From assembly GCA_013288485.1 (NCBI GenBank), contig JABDBW010000002.1:1-64000 (forward strand): a DNA stretch of 64,000 nucleotides, written 5' to 3'. The notes under the pieces are model-generated. The model saw nothing but the letters and a program-made list of their open reading frames with translations, was not told the origin of the DNA and did no database searches. Shown in pieces: positions 1 through 8,036 of this stretch. The translations under genes and the position numbers were made by a program. Every line of letters begins with the position of its first letter. Positions within the stretch are counted from its first letter, which is position 1. This DNA is from Bacteroidota bacterium (GTDB lineage: Bacteria; Bacteroidota; Bacteroidia; Sphingobacteriales; Sphingobacteriaceae).

Positions 1-450
1 TATCAAGTACCAGGGAAAGTAAGATTTGACGGGACATTGACATGGTATGATCTTGGGCCAGACGGTCAATATGTAGCAACTGACAGTTGGAGTGCGTTAT
101 CTGGTTCGGGGACCATAAATAGCCCCAGGCCACTGTTTGGGCCAATTCCGAGTGGACAATGGACTTTGTCTGACTTTCAATATAGAGGTGAGCGTGCATT
201 TACAAGAGATGGAATAGGGTTCAGTGTAGATATAACCCCTGATCCGATGTATGGGCGAAGTGTAATGCGGATACATCCAGACGGCCCACCAACAGGAACA
301 GCTGGTTGCATTGGACTTACTGGAAATGCCGCTGCTCTGCAAGATTTTGCTAATAAAATAAGTAATTACTTATCTAATTACGGCACAATGAGATTGATAG
401 TTACCGGTTATCAACAGGTGTACATGGGCGATATAATTATTAAACCATAA
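1..450 (+). CDS. C-terminal L,D-transpeptidase-like domain of a larger protein (5' truncated by window edge)
   Basis: The reading frame is open from base 1, so this is the end of a longer protein; the first usable start inside the window is only a TTG at 37. The segment HPDG followed eight residues later by GTAGCIGL places a His and a Cys as in L,D-transpeptidase-type catalytic sites (YkuD, and the DUF2778/Tlde1 group of antibacterial effectors). Such a domain would cut or exchange peptidoglycan peptide bonds in the periplasm. A small exported SH3 protein follows 8 bp downstream, which fits an effector followed by its immunity protein. Whether the missing N-terminus is an Rhs/YD-repeat carrier cannot be seen. 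An ordinary secreted transpeptidase is the alternative. Confidence 0.6.
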   Translation, partial: YQVPGKVRFDGTLTWYDLGPDGQYVATDSWSALSGSGTINSPRPLFGPIPSGQWTLSDFQYRGERAFTRDGIGFSVDITPDPMYGRSVMRIHPDGPPTGTAGCIGLTGNAAALQDFANKISNYLSNYGTMRLIVTGYQQVYMGDIIIKP

Positions 451-458
451 AAGGAATA

Positions 459-647
459 ATGAAAATGAATAAGCGCATATTATTATTGTTATTGTTGTGT
501 ATTGTTACACGGTCTTTTGCCCAAAAAGCAAGAGTAAAAGAAGATTATTTAAATGTAATAAAACAATTTTATAGCGCTCTCTTATCTGAGAACACGGTTA
601 CTTTAAATGAGTATAAGGGGTTTTTTGATTGGGAAGTGGTGACTTAA
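459..647 (+). CDS. Signal-peptide fragment of a split exported protein
   Basis: This 62-codon frame starts with a clear signal peptide (basic N-terminus, leucine run, SFAQ cleavage-like site) and ends in TAA at 645-647. The next codon in the same frame is the ATG of the following frame, so the two are separated by one stop codon only. The simplest reading is a single exported protein of about 265 residues broken by a nonsense change, leaving the downstream part without export signal. Two translationally coupled genes are possible but less likely, because residues 20-62 look like the beginning of a domain with no end. Confidence 0.6.
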   Translation: MKMNKRILLLLLLCIVTRSFAQKARVKEDYLNVIKQFYSALLSENTVTLNEYKGFFDWEVVT

Positions 648-1256
648 ATGGAACAATACTTATTTGCCGAAAATTGTAAAAGGAAACATGTAAGTGACAA
701 GGATTGTGGTGAGCTGTTTAGTAAATATTTTGATGATGCCAAATCAGAGTCATTGTTTTTTTTAAAAATAAAAGAACAAAAAAGCAATCTTTCACAAGGA
801 TTAAATGAAGCAGATATTATAAAGCTATTGCAGGATTCTACCACTATTGTTAATGACGGGGCACCGAGTTCTGTTCTAATGAAAATTTGCTTTTCAAATA
901 AAAAATACGTTCACTTTTCCATGAATAAAATTGCTAAGGAACCAATTAATGTTGTAGATATTTTTTTACCCGATGGCTCATCGATATTTAATAAAATCGA
1001 TCCAAAAGATATGAATTATTTTTTAAAAATACCTGGGAAAATCGATGATCCTGATGGTTATATAAATGTAAGAAAAGAGGCAAGTTCCCAATCACCAATT
1101 ATAGGTACTATCAAAAAGGGAGAGAAATTTTACTATACACCCAATAGTAATACCAATTGGTGGAAAGTTGAAAAAAAATCTCAGTTGTCTGATAAGTCTT
1201 TAGTAAAAGGATATGTATATTATGATAGGATATCCCCCGTCGACAATAATTTTTAA
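648..1256 (+). CDS. SH3-domain protein, candidate immunity protein (continuation of split gene)
   Basis: The protein has 202 residues and starts with the ATG that directly follows the stop of the signal-peptide fragment. Residues about 140-195 form a bacterial SH3-like unit: YINVRKEAS, then IIGTIKKGE, a tryptophan pair (NWWKV) and a closing GYVYYDRI. Bacterial SH3 units bind cell-wall peptides or partner proteins. Lying directly behind a transpeptidase-type domain, it could protect the cell from that enzyme; this is inference. The part before the SH3 unit matches no family I recognise. If the stop at 645 is real, the product would stay in the cytoplasm. Confidence 0.6.
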   Translation: MEQYLFAENCKRKHVSDKDCGELFSKYFDDAKSESLFFLKIKEQKSNLSQGLNEADIIKLLQDSTTIVNDGAPSSVLMKICFSNKKYVHFSMNKIAKEPINVVDIFLPDGSSIFNKIDPKDMNYFLKIPGKIDDPDGYINVRKEASSQSPIIGTIKKGEKFYYTPNSNTNWWKVEKKSQLSDKSLVKGYVYYDRISPVDNNF

Positions 1257-1283
1257 CTCATCATTGTAAACATAAAATCGAGT

Positions 1284-2297
1284 ATGAAATATTTATTCTC
1301 GTTCGTTTTAATCATCTGTAATTGGCAAACCGCTTTTTGTCAACCCATATTAACTGCTTCAAATTCTACCCCTGTCGCCGGGGATGAATTTATAGTATAT
1401 ATATGCCCCGGAAGTGATTGTAGTGGCTCCGTCGCGCAACCTGGTGCATCAGGTGCAAATGTAGTATGGGATTTTAGTAACCTGAGTGGCACAAAGCAGG
1501 TGGATACGGTAAGATATGTTTCCTGTGCCAGTACACCTTATTGTAGTAAATTCCCAGGCAGCAATTTAGCCTCTATACAGGGTTCTAATTTATATGCCTA
1601 CTATGCGATCGATACTAATCAGTTTGCCGTGACCGGCACCTTTGCAAATGGCGATACAAACTATTATGCAGGCGATGTTGAGTTACAATATCCTTTTACC
1701 TATAATAGTGCTTATACGGTTTATTTCTATAGTCATTCTTTACCTGATACCAACTATGCTCATGATACTATTACAGTTGTCTGCGATGGTTATGGTACGT
1801 TAAAGTTGCCTACTGCAACATTCAATAATGTACTTAGAGTGCATTCTACAAGCAAGACAACGGATTCTGTTATTATAAATGGTGTAGCGCATGTTTCTTA
1901 TAATAAACAGGAAAATTATACCTGGCGTATGCCTGGCTACTACAATGCCTTGTTAGACATTGTTTATGGTATCTCTCCTGTGGATACCTATTACACTTAT
2001 ACTTTTCCGTCGAACCTGAGTGTGCCTGTTTTTGAACCTGTAAGTCCACTCCTTACACTTTATCCTAATCCTGTGACCAACAATCTCCATATGGAATTCA
2101 TGTCTGAAAATGAAAATGTTCGCATTAATTTGATTGATATGCTGGGAAAAGAATGTGGTATTGTTTGTGAAAAGAATTTTGAAAAGGGAATGCAAAATGT
2201 GAAATGCAATGTAAACGCACTCCCATCGGGTATCTATTTTGTGCGTATGCAAAATAGTAAAGGAACTACAACAAAAAAAATAGAAATAAGACATTAG
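1284..2297 (+). CDS. Secreted protein with type IX secretion sorting domain
   Basis: The 337-residue product has an N-terminal signal peptide (ending near AFCQP) and a C-terminal domain of about 80 residues beginning LYPNPVTNNL and ending GIYFVRMQNSKG-KKIEI, the standard type A sorting domain that sends proteins across the outer membrane through PorSS/type IX secretion. The middle 230 residues are rich in Tyr, Thr, Ser and Asn and resemble beta-rich extracellular domains, with no recognised enzyme motif. It begins 27 bp after the SH3 gene on the same strand and may be cotranscribed. Confidence 0.8.
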   Translation: MKYLFSFVLIICNWQTAFCQPILTASNSTPVAGDEFIVYICPGSDCSGSVAQPGASGANVVWDFSNLSGTKQVDTVRYVSCASTPYCSKFPGSNLASIQGSNLYAYYAIDTNQFAVTGTFANGDTNYYAGDVELQYPFTYNSAYTVYFYSHSLPDTNYAHDTITVVCDGYGTLKLPTATFNNVLRVHSTSKTTDSVIINGVAHVSYNKQENYTWRMPGYYNALLDIVYGISPVDTYYTYTFPSNLSVPVFEPVSPLLTLYPNPVTNNLHMEFMSENENVRINLIDMLGKECGIVCEKNFEKGMQNVKCNVNALPSGIYFVRMQNSKGTTTKKIEIRH

Positions 2298-2345
2298 TTT
2301 CTTGAAAAAATCTATTTGAAAATCATCCATAAAAAACAAAAAATC

Positions 2346-2807
2346 ATGAATCGCATCTTAATTCTCTTCGTATTGATTATTCTTTCTGCAAACGCATTTG
2401 GACAATGCGTGATCTTATATAGCTACGATAATATTGGCAATAGAATAAAACGGGTCTATGACTGTAGTTTTTTCAATCAGGGCGGCGACGGAGGTAATCC
2501 CGGCCCAGGTCAGGGCAGCAGAATAACGAGTAATAATAGTCAACAGTCGATCGATTCGACCAATATTTTAAATACCTGTTCATTATATCCTAATCCTTCA
2601 ACTGGCTTTTTTAAGGCGTTGCTTAAATACCCTGTCAGCAATGCTGACGTTTATGTAATGGACGTCAAAGGGAGTGTAGTACAAAAAGCAAAAATAGATG
2701 GCGGTACAGAGGCAGACTTTGATATTACACGATTTCCCCCCGGAACCTATACTTTACATTTAGTAAGCCCCAATTATCAATTTTCAGTAAAGATCATAAA
2801 GGAGTAA
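2346..2807 (+). CDS. Small type IX secretion substrate with a YD-like motif
   Basis: The start at ATG 2346 places a signal peptide (ILFVLIILSANAFGQ) at the N-terminus; an upstream in-frame start at 2316 would put ten charged residues before it. The mature N-terminus carries YSYDNIGNRIKRVYD, which resembles one unit of the YD/Rhs repeat. A Gly/Pro-rich linker follows and then a type A sorting domain (LYPNPSTGFF to GTYTLHLVS). The product is about 153 residues. One isolated YD-like unit joined to a sorting tail suggests a helper or remnant of a nearby YD-repeat gene; the role is unknown. Confidence 0.7.
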   Translation: MNRILILFVLIILSANAFGQCVILYSYDNIGNRIKRVYDCSFFNQGGDGGNPGPGQGSRITSNNSQQSIDSTNILNTCSLYPNPSTGFFKALLKYPVSNADVYVMDVKGSVVQKAKIDGGTEADFDITRFPPGTYTLHLVSPNYQFSVKIIKE

Positions 2808-2930
2808 TATTAGGACATGAAATGGTTCTCTCTTTCTTGAGAAATTTATCCTTATATATTTTGGATGATGAGAGATAGTATTCGAAGATCAGTTATTTCT
2901 ACGCTTTTGTTTTAATGGTCGCATGGCTTA

Positions 2931-2982
2931 GGTTGACAAATAGCGGGTGGTAGCCCCACTCGCTGTTTTTGTTATGTCAACC
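2931..2982 (+). terminator. Hairpin with T-run after the sorting-domain genes
   Basis: GGTTGACA at 2931-2938 pairs perfectly with TGTCAACC at 2975-2982, and AGCGGGTGG pairs with CCACTCGCT inside it with one G-T mismatch. A T5 run lies in the distal arm. The hairpin lies between the gene ending at 2807 and the one starting at 3035. The rest of 2808-3034 holds nothing else I can identify. Confidence 0.55.
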
Positions 2983-3034
2983 ACTTTTTCTATCAAAATA
3001 TTGACGCTATTCCATACCTAATTAAATTGTCTAA

Positions 3035-3694
3035 ATGGCCAAAATACGGGCGATTCTGGTTGCCGTTATAGATAAACAGACCTTATTCAGAAAGGGGTTA
3101 GTATCGATAATTAATTCTTTTGCAGGAATAAATGTAATAGTAGAAGCAGATAATAGTATTGAACTTAGTTCAAAACTGAAAACAATAAACTTGCCTGATA
3201 TTTGCATTTTGAGTACCGAGATGTCTTTTGCTGAAAAGAAAGCGTTAGACAACATAAGAAAGTACCATCCTTCATTAAAGATTTTATTGATGGCCGAATA
3301 TCAAAATGACTATAAGGCCGTTCAACTTATTCACAGCGGGATACCCGGCTATCTTTTAAAAGATAGCCCCGTGAACCAACTAAGAACGGCCATAAAAATA
3401 TTGAATATGAAAGGGTTTTATATCGATGAAAAGGTCACTGATTTTGTAGAAAACACTCAAAATGATTTTATTCATCTTGGATTAGAGATTTCGGACTTGC
3501 AATTAGAGTTTTTATCTTTATGTGGCACAGGTATGACCTCCCGTGAGATCGCTGATAAAATGGGTGTCGGCATTGGTTCAATCAATACTTGTAGTAAAAC
3601 ATTATTTAAAAAAATTAAAGTCAAGAACCGGATCGGTTTAGTATTATTTGCGATCAGTTGCGGGATAGCAGGGCAGATCAGTTATGAAAAATAG
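3035..3694 (+). CDS. Orphan LuxR/NarL-type regulator with degenerate receiver
   Basis: The 219-residue protein has a receiver-like fold (about 1-125) followed by a helix-turn-helix of the LuxR/NarL class (about 150-210, with MTSREIADKMGVGIGSIN). It is clearly related to the two module regulators of this window: all three share an FL-x-x-C element before the HTH and an RxGLVLFA-type C-terminus. The phospho-acceptor position is Ser60 (ILSTEM) where both relatives have Asp61 (IID-x-x-MP), and the acidic pair is reduced to one Asp13. It therefore probably does not respond to ordinary phosphorylation. No kinase gene is adjacent. Confidence 0.8.
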   Translation: MAKIRAILVAVIDKQTLFRKGLVSIINSFAGINVIVEADNSIELSSKLKTINLPDICILSTEMSFAEKKALDNIRKYHPSLKILLMAEYQNDYKAVQLIHSGIPGYLLKDSPVNQLRTAIKILNMKGFYIDEKVTDFVENTQNDFIHLGLEISDLQLEFLSLCGTGMTSREIADKMGVGIGSINTCSKTLFKKIKVKNRIGLVLFAISCGIAGQISYEK

Positions 3695-3719
3695 CTTAAA
3701 AATTGTCGATTTCCGGTGT

Positions 3720-4601
3720 TTATTTGCCATTCATCCATGATTTGAAGGCACTTGCGCGTTTTTGACTAATAACGACCTGGCTCTTAAAAGAAGGCTTGGT
3801 AAACAGTTCCAGTTTATGATGGTCCATGTTTTGAAAGTAGTCACATGCCTTAATGTTGACGATCATTTGTCGGTTTGCCCGAAAAAATTGTTTATCATTT
3901 AAATGTTGTTGTACCTCGTCCAAAGGCTGCGACACCAGAAAATCCTCGCGGTCGAATGTCCGTAAAAAATTATACTGGCCATCATGATAAAAATAGCTGA
4001 CGGTATCAATAGGCAGCGGGATATTTTTGGCGCCTTTTTGTACAGTGAATACCTGTACCTGTTTATGGCCGGACATGCCTGTTGCTTTGTTTTCGGCATG
4101 TCTCCACCGATTGTAAAAATAGAAGGCCAGGTAATAGACATTCAAAAGCAGGAGCATGATTACAATAACAGGAAAATCAAACTGCAAATATCCCGTATCA
4201 AGTATTTTGATCCTGAACAGCGCAAAATATAAGGTTGCTAACAGGAATGCGGCAACGGATGGCAAGATAAGCCCAAAGGCAAATTGCAAGCCAATACGCT
4301 TTGCCGTATTATCTATCCAGTCAAAATGCTTATCAAGTTTTACGGTCACCAGATATACAGTGTTGATAAGTGAAAATGCGATAAAGAAACTTAAAGTTAG
4401 CGAACGATAGTAATAATACATGAGCAACAGTTGGAAGAAACTTTGTTTTGCCCCGAACGCCACAATGATATGGGCGGCCAGTAGCGAAATGGCCAGCCGG
4501 AAGTAAAGATCATTATACATAAGTGGTCGATTCAATGCAGCCATAAAATAAGGTGATTTGATTTTTTTTAAAACAGCAAGCGGCTTTTTTTGTTTTATCA
4601 A
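3720..4601 (-). CDS. Membrane-bound LytTR-domain transcription regulator
   Basis: The N-terminal half (about residues 30-165) has four hydrophobic segments. The C-terminal 100 residues form a LytTR DNA-binding domain, seen in the sequence FFRANRQMIVNI and the preceding YFYHDGQYNFLRTF strand pair. No receiver domain is present. Such proteins are membrane-anchored regulators that bind direct-repeat promoter sites as beta-rich DNA-binding proteins. It is divergent from the small gene at 4652, the most likely nearby target. It converges with the regulator ending at 3694. Confidence 0.8.
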   Translation of the reverse strand: MIKQKKPLAVLKKIKSPYFMAALNRPLMYNDLYFRLAISLLAAHIIVAFGAKQSFFQLLLMYYYYRSLTLSFFIAFSLINTVYLVTVKLDKHFDWIDNTAKRIGLQFAFGLILPSVAAFLLATLYFALFRIKILDTGYLQFDFPVIVIMLLLLNVYYLAFYFYNRWRHAENKATGMSGHKQVQVFTVQKGAKNIPLPIDTVSYFYHDGQYNFLRTFDREDFLVSQPLDEVQQHLNDKQFFRANRQMIVNIKACDYFQNMDHHKLELFTKPSFKSQVVISQKRASAFKSWMNGK

Positions 4602-4651
4602 TAATTTTTTTGCCGAATAACAAATTATCCTTTCATTTTAAAACCTAAAAT

Positions 4652-5032
4652 ATGGAAGCACAACCTTTCACCTCCGCCGGTGTAGCCGCATTGATGGCAG
4701 AGTTATATGCTCTGACTGACGAACAGTTAGCTGAGCAGGTTAACGAAATTAACAGCGACTTTATCAGTTGGATGGAGACAAACTTTACGCTAAGTGCCGA
4801 CCAGCAAAGCTATTTGGAAAATATGGACATTCAATTCATCCAGGCGGCGGCAGCTAATGTCGGACTTGCAGTAAAAAACAGACTGACGGTTACAGTCACA
4901 TTTGACGGTAGCTCAGGTTCGGGAAGTCTAAAGCTGGTCCAACAAAAGCCTCGGCTTGATACAACCTATGATACAACTAATGGTTTCGCAGCAACAGGAG
5001 AGTTGGATTTTATAATCAGCTATCAGCCTTAA
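4652..5032 (+). CDS. Hypothetical protein, 126 aa
   Basis: I do not recognise this protein. The first 70 residues are predicted helical and acidic (many Glu, Gln, Ala, Leu). The last 50 are beta-like with a Ser/Gly turn (DGSSGSGS) and no Cys. There is no signal peptide or membrane segment. It is divergent from the LytTR membrane regulator 50 bp away, which could control it, and converges with the kinase gene ending at 5134. The start ATG is well placed and codon use looks coding throughout. Confidence 0.6.
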   Translation: MEAQPFTSAGVAALMAELYALTDEQLAEQVNEINSDFISWMETNFTLSADQQSYLENMDIQFIQAAAANVGLAVKNRLTVTVTFDGSSGSGSLKLVQQKPRLDTTYDTTNGFAATGELDFIISYQP

Positions 5033-5133
5033 TTCTTTTGCACTCAAAATAGTTATTTGAGGAATGCACAGGACCGGAAGGGCCTGTCTTGCCTCTCATC
5101 AAATAACGACCACCCTTTGCAGTGTAATTAGGG

Positions 5134-5928
5134 TCAGGCCGTTGCGCTGGGTACTGAAAGGTTGAGCATAAGACTGCAACCCGCTTTGGGTTGTGATGTT
5201 ATCATCAAAGAGCCGTTCAGCAGTTGCGACCGAAGATGCATATTATTAATGCCCATCGTTCCTTTCTCTTTCACGATAGCTTCATCAAAACCAATACCGT
5301 CATCGGTGACCTTCATCATAAAATTTGCATCACTATAGACCAATTCCAATTTAATGTTGCTGGCATCAGCATGTTGCAGGCTGTTATGAATAGCTTCCTG
5401 CGCAATGCGGTAAACAAACAATTGCGCTTCAGGGGACAGCAGATGATCATCACCATTGACATCTAAAATAAACTTAACTTTCCCTGACGCGTTGATCTGC
5501 TCCATATCGAATTCCAGCATACGATACAATCCCTGTTCCTTGATAAAATCGCTGTTCAGCGAATGGCTCATATATTTAGTATCCCTGATGATACGTTTCA
5601 TCAGCTCTGCCACATGCTGGATAACTTTTAATTGTTCATTCCCTGTACATAATTTCTCTATGGTATAGATATCCATGTTGATGAGGTAAGCAACCTGACC
5701 GATATTATCATGGATGTCAGATGAGATCTCATTAAGTACCAGCTCTCTTTCTTCAAAGCTTGCTCTCAACTTCTTATGTTCCAATTCAAGGATCAGGCGT
5801 TGCTTTTCGAGCGAATATTGGAGTTCCCTGTTCTTATACCTGATGACAAAGTACACCAGAAAATAAACCAAGATCACCAGCATTAAAGTACAGGCAAAAG
5901 CTATTTCCATTATCTCCCTTGCGATCAT
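5134..5928 (-). CDS. Sensor histidine kinase, signalling module 1
   Basis: The product is 264 residues with one N-terminal membrane segment (about 8-29), a coiled coil (30-66), a HisKA_3 dimerisation domain with phospho-His73 (DIHDNIGQ), and an HATPase domain with N-box Asn182 (QEAIHNSLQHADA) and G-box DDGIGF (209-214). It is the NarX/DegS-type kinase class that partners LuxR-type regulators. There is almost no extracytoplasmic part, so sensing must come from another protein; the membrane protein and lipoprotein encoded just upstream are the natural candidates. Its ATG overlaps the stop of the membrane protein by 4 bp, indicating translational coupling. Confidence 0.85.
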   Translation of the reverse strand: MIAREIMEIAFACTLMLVILVYFLVYFVIRYKNRELQYSLEKQRLILELEHKKLRASFEERELVLNEISSDIHDNIGQVAYLINMDIYTIEKLCTGNEQLKVIQHVAELMKRIIRDTKYMSHSLNSDFIKEQGLYRMLEFDMEQINASGKVKFILDVNGDDHLLSPEAQLFVYRIAQEAIHNSLQHADASNIKLELVYSDANFMMKVTDDGIGFDEAIVKEKGTMGINNMHLRSQLLNGSLMITSQPKAGCSLMLNLSVPSATA

Positions 5929-6575
5929 GATCTGCGAAGTTTAGGGTAATAATAAAAAACGAACGCAAAAGCCATATTTGTAACGATACTTACCACGTAT
6001 AATGCCATGATCACTTCCGGCGCCTCTTCTCTTAATCTCGAGGAATAAAATTTGACAAGGGAGAACAGCAAATAGGTCATACTCCAGCAAAATATAAGGA
6101 TCACGGGGAACCAGAAATGCACTTCTTTTTTTAACTCACGCCTGTCGCCCGGTTTCAAAAAAGTGGATAATGCCGTCAGGCTCATGGCTACAGTGACCAA
6201 CGCTTGATAAAACAGGAAATAGCTGATGATCGAATTGATGGATTGAAAGAACAGGATATTGATCGTCCATACGACCAAACTGAATATACCTATTAAGCGC
6301 CCAATATTCTTTTTGCGAAAACGATCGATGATAATGTTAAAATAAAAGCAGGTCAGGAAGACCTCCAACAAGTTGTTCAGATTATACACGACCATATTGT
6401 TACGGTATTTGACCGCCATCAGATATGCTAATGATTCACTTACCAAACATAGGACCGTTATGTAAAAAATGATCTTACTACCTTTGTCTAACAGACGAAA
6501 ACGGCTCGCACCGATAATTACAGGTAACGCTAAGGTCAAGATGAGGAAATCGCTCTTTAGGTAATAAGCGTCCAT
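5925..6575 (-). CDS. Multi-pass membrane protein, signalling module 1
   Basis: This 216-residue protein has six or seven hydrophobic segments with short basic loops (RFRKKN after the third) and no soluble domain. It is paralogous to the protein encoded at 19517-20188: both have a RFRLLD / RRFLDI element after the first segment, an FRKKNIG (FRKRNIG) loop and an HFWF motif in the same order. No known family name comes to mind. Placed between lipoprotein and kinase, it is likely the transmembrane link or sensor for the kinase; this is inference from gene order conserved in two copies. Confidence 0.75.
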   Translation of the reverse strand: MDAYYLKSDFLILTLALPVIIGASRFRLLDKGSKIIFYITVLCLVSESLAYLMAVKYRNNMVVYNLNNLLEVFLTCFYFNIIIDRFRKKNIGRLIGIFSLVVWTINILFFQSINSIISYFLFYQALVTVAMSLTALSTFLKPGDRRELKKEVHFWFPVILIFCWSMTYLLFSLVKFYSSRLREEAPEVIMALYVVSIVTNMAFAFVFYYYPKLRRS

Positions 6576-6586
6576 AGAACGAAATC

Positions 6587-7081
6587 TCAGTTTACTAACA
6601 AAGGGCTGCCCGCTTTACCAGGCGGGCAGATTGGCGGGCATGGCTGCGTATAGTCAAGAACCGAATTGTTATTGTAAAATATATATTTTCCACTATCATT
6701 ATATCCGGCAACAATGATGGTCAGCGCTTTGCTCTGGTAGCCAGCATTAGTATTCGCCATTGGGGAGTTGGCATAGGAGAGTGTATGCGCGAACATTAGT
6801 TTGAGATGAGTGATCTGTTCCCCTGTCGGGTTGCTATCCAGGTATTGCCTGAGTTGTTTTACATCGATGATCAAAGATTGTAGGTCAGTATCGTTCATGG
6901 TATAATGGATACTGTTGAGATAACTCCCCAACATTTTGTTGGCGCTATCGATAACAATAAATTTCGAAAAGCTATCGGCTGCAAAGCCTTTAATAACGGG
7001 ACCTGTCTTCACCGTTTGAGTTTGGCAGGCTGAAAGCAAGCCTATAATAATTGCGCTAAAAGCTGTGTACTTGTTTTTCAT
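6587..7081 (-). CDS. Lipoprotein of signalling module 1
   Basis: The 164-residue product starts with a lipoprotein signal (GLLSAC, lipidated Cys19). The mature part shares with its module-2 counterpart an FS-x-FI-x-x-DSANKM-x-GSYLNSI block, a ITHLKL-x-FAHTL block, a VAGY-x-x-SG block and a Cys/Pro/Gly-rich end (CPPICPPGKAG). It belongs to a family I cannot name. The short distance to the regulator upstream (6 bp) and to the membrane protein downstream (11 bp) shows an operon. A sensor or signal-modulating role in the periplasm or outer membrane is inference. Confidence 0.75.
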   Translation of the reverse strand: MKNKYTAFSAIIIGLLSACQTQTVKTGPVIKGFAADSFSKFIVIDSANKMLGSYLNSIHYTMNDTDLQSLIIDVKQLRQYLDSNPTGEQITHLKLMFAHTLSYANSPMANTNAGYQSKALTIIVAGYNDSGKYIFYNNNSVLDYTQPCPPICPPGKAGSPLLVN

Positions 7082-7087
7082 AAGTTT

Positions 7088-7765
7088 TTATAATTTGACC
7101 TTTAATTTATTTGATCCATTAGCAGATATTCCTGATTTTAAGGCAAATAGTATAAGCCCGGTACGGCTGTTCACACTGAGACGGTCAAATAGCCGTTCCC
7201 GGAACCCATGCAGCGTATTTATGGAAATGCCCATTTCCGCTGCCATCTGGTCATAACGTAAGCTTGTACAGCATAATTTCAGGAATTCCATTTCCCGGTC
7301 AGGTATCTGAACGTTTTTCAACGTATTGCCCTGAAATATTTTAAATAGCTGCTCATTTGCTACTTCCGAATAATAATAGCCGGTCTCATAAATGTTATGG
7401 ATGGCTTTTCTGAAATCATCAGGAGAACACTCCTTGATCATATAGCCACTCACACCCTTATTGATCATGCTTGCTACATTATACTCAGAGCTATAACCTG
7501 ACAGTATCAATATCCTGATTAGCGGATATTTCCTTTTTAATTCATCCGTAAGCGAGAACCCGTCCATGACAGGCATCTGAAGGTCGATGATAATGATGTC
7601 AGGCAGATCCGCTGCCTGTTCCAGTTTTTGCAGCATATCTGCTCCGTGCATCGCCTGAAAAACAACCGACATATGGGGGTCATCGGATAGGTGCTGGGCC
7701 AGCCCTTCGCGCAGGAGGATATGGTCATCAACAATGGCTATTTTTATTTGTTTATGATCGTCCAT
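7088..7765 (-). CDS. NarL/LuxR-family response regulator, signalling module 1
   Basis: The 225-residue protein has a complete receiver: acidic pair Asp13-Asp14, phospho-acceptor Asp61 in IIDLQMP, Ser/Thr switch in LILSG and the conserved Lys in MIKE. A LuxR-type HTH follows (about 165-215). It is the first gene of the operon that continues with the lipoprotein, membrane protein and kinase, so the kinase at 5134-5928 should be its partner. Target promoters are unknown; autoregulation and control of the divergent sigma-factor gene at 8037 are possible. Confidence 0.88.
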   Translation of the reverse strand: MDDHKQIKIAIVDDHILLREGLAQHLSDDPHMSVVFQAMHGADMLQKLEQAADLPDIIIIDLQMPVMDGFSLTDELKRKYPLIRILILSGYSSEYNVASMINKGVSGYMIKECSPDDFRKAIHNIYETGYYYSEVANEQLFKIFQGNTLKNVQIPDREMEFLKLCCTSLRYDQMAAEMGISINTLHGFRERLFDRLSVNSRTGLILFALKSGISANGSNKLKVKL

Positions 7766-7967
7766 ACGGTAAAAGTAATACAGTTAAAGACTATTTTTTT
7801 GCCGTTAACAGGCTGGGTAAGGGGTCTTTTTTACGTTAAGGCAACTTCAATAAAATGTTTTATTTTATATATTGTCTCTTTGAAGGCATCCACCTAACGT
7901 AGTCGACCAGGATATTTTCGTTTTCAAAAACGATTGTTCGGTAAATACTTACGAACTGAATAAATTA

Positions 7968-8001
7968 TTTGGAACGGCTTCACATTGCCTTTATAATTTA
8001 G
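7968..8001 (+). promoter_or_regulatory. Possible Bacteroidota promoter for the ECF sigma gene
   Basis: TTTG at 7968-7971 and TAATTTAG at 7994-8001 resemble the TTTG / TAnnTTTG pair of the main Bacteroidota sigma factor, with a spacer of 22 bp that is slightly long and one mismatch. It sits about 35 bp before the TTG start. The surrounding 7766-8036 region between the divergent regulator and sigma genes shows nothing else clear. Confidence 0.3.
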
Positions 8002-8036
8002 TAACTTTAAAATAGTTTACATTATATATAAAGGTA

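Noticed and set aside
7691-7897. Small plus-strand ORF of 68 codons
   Set aside because: It is antisense to the regulator start and its divergent promoter region, with no coding features.
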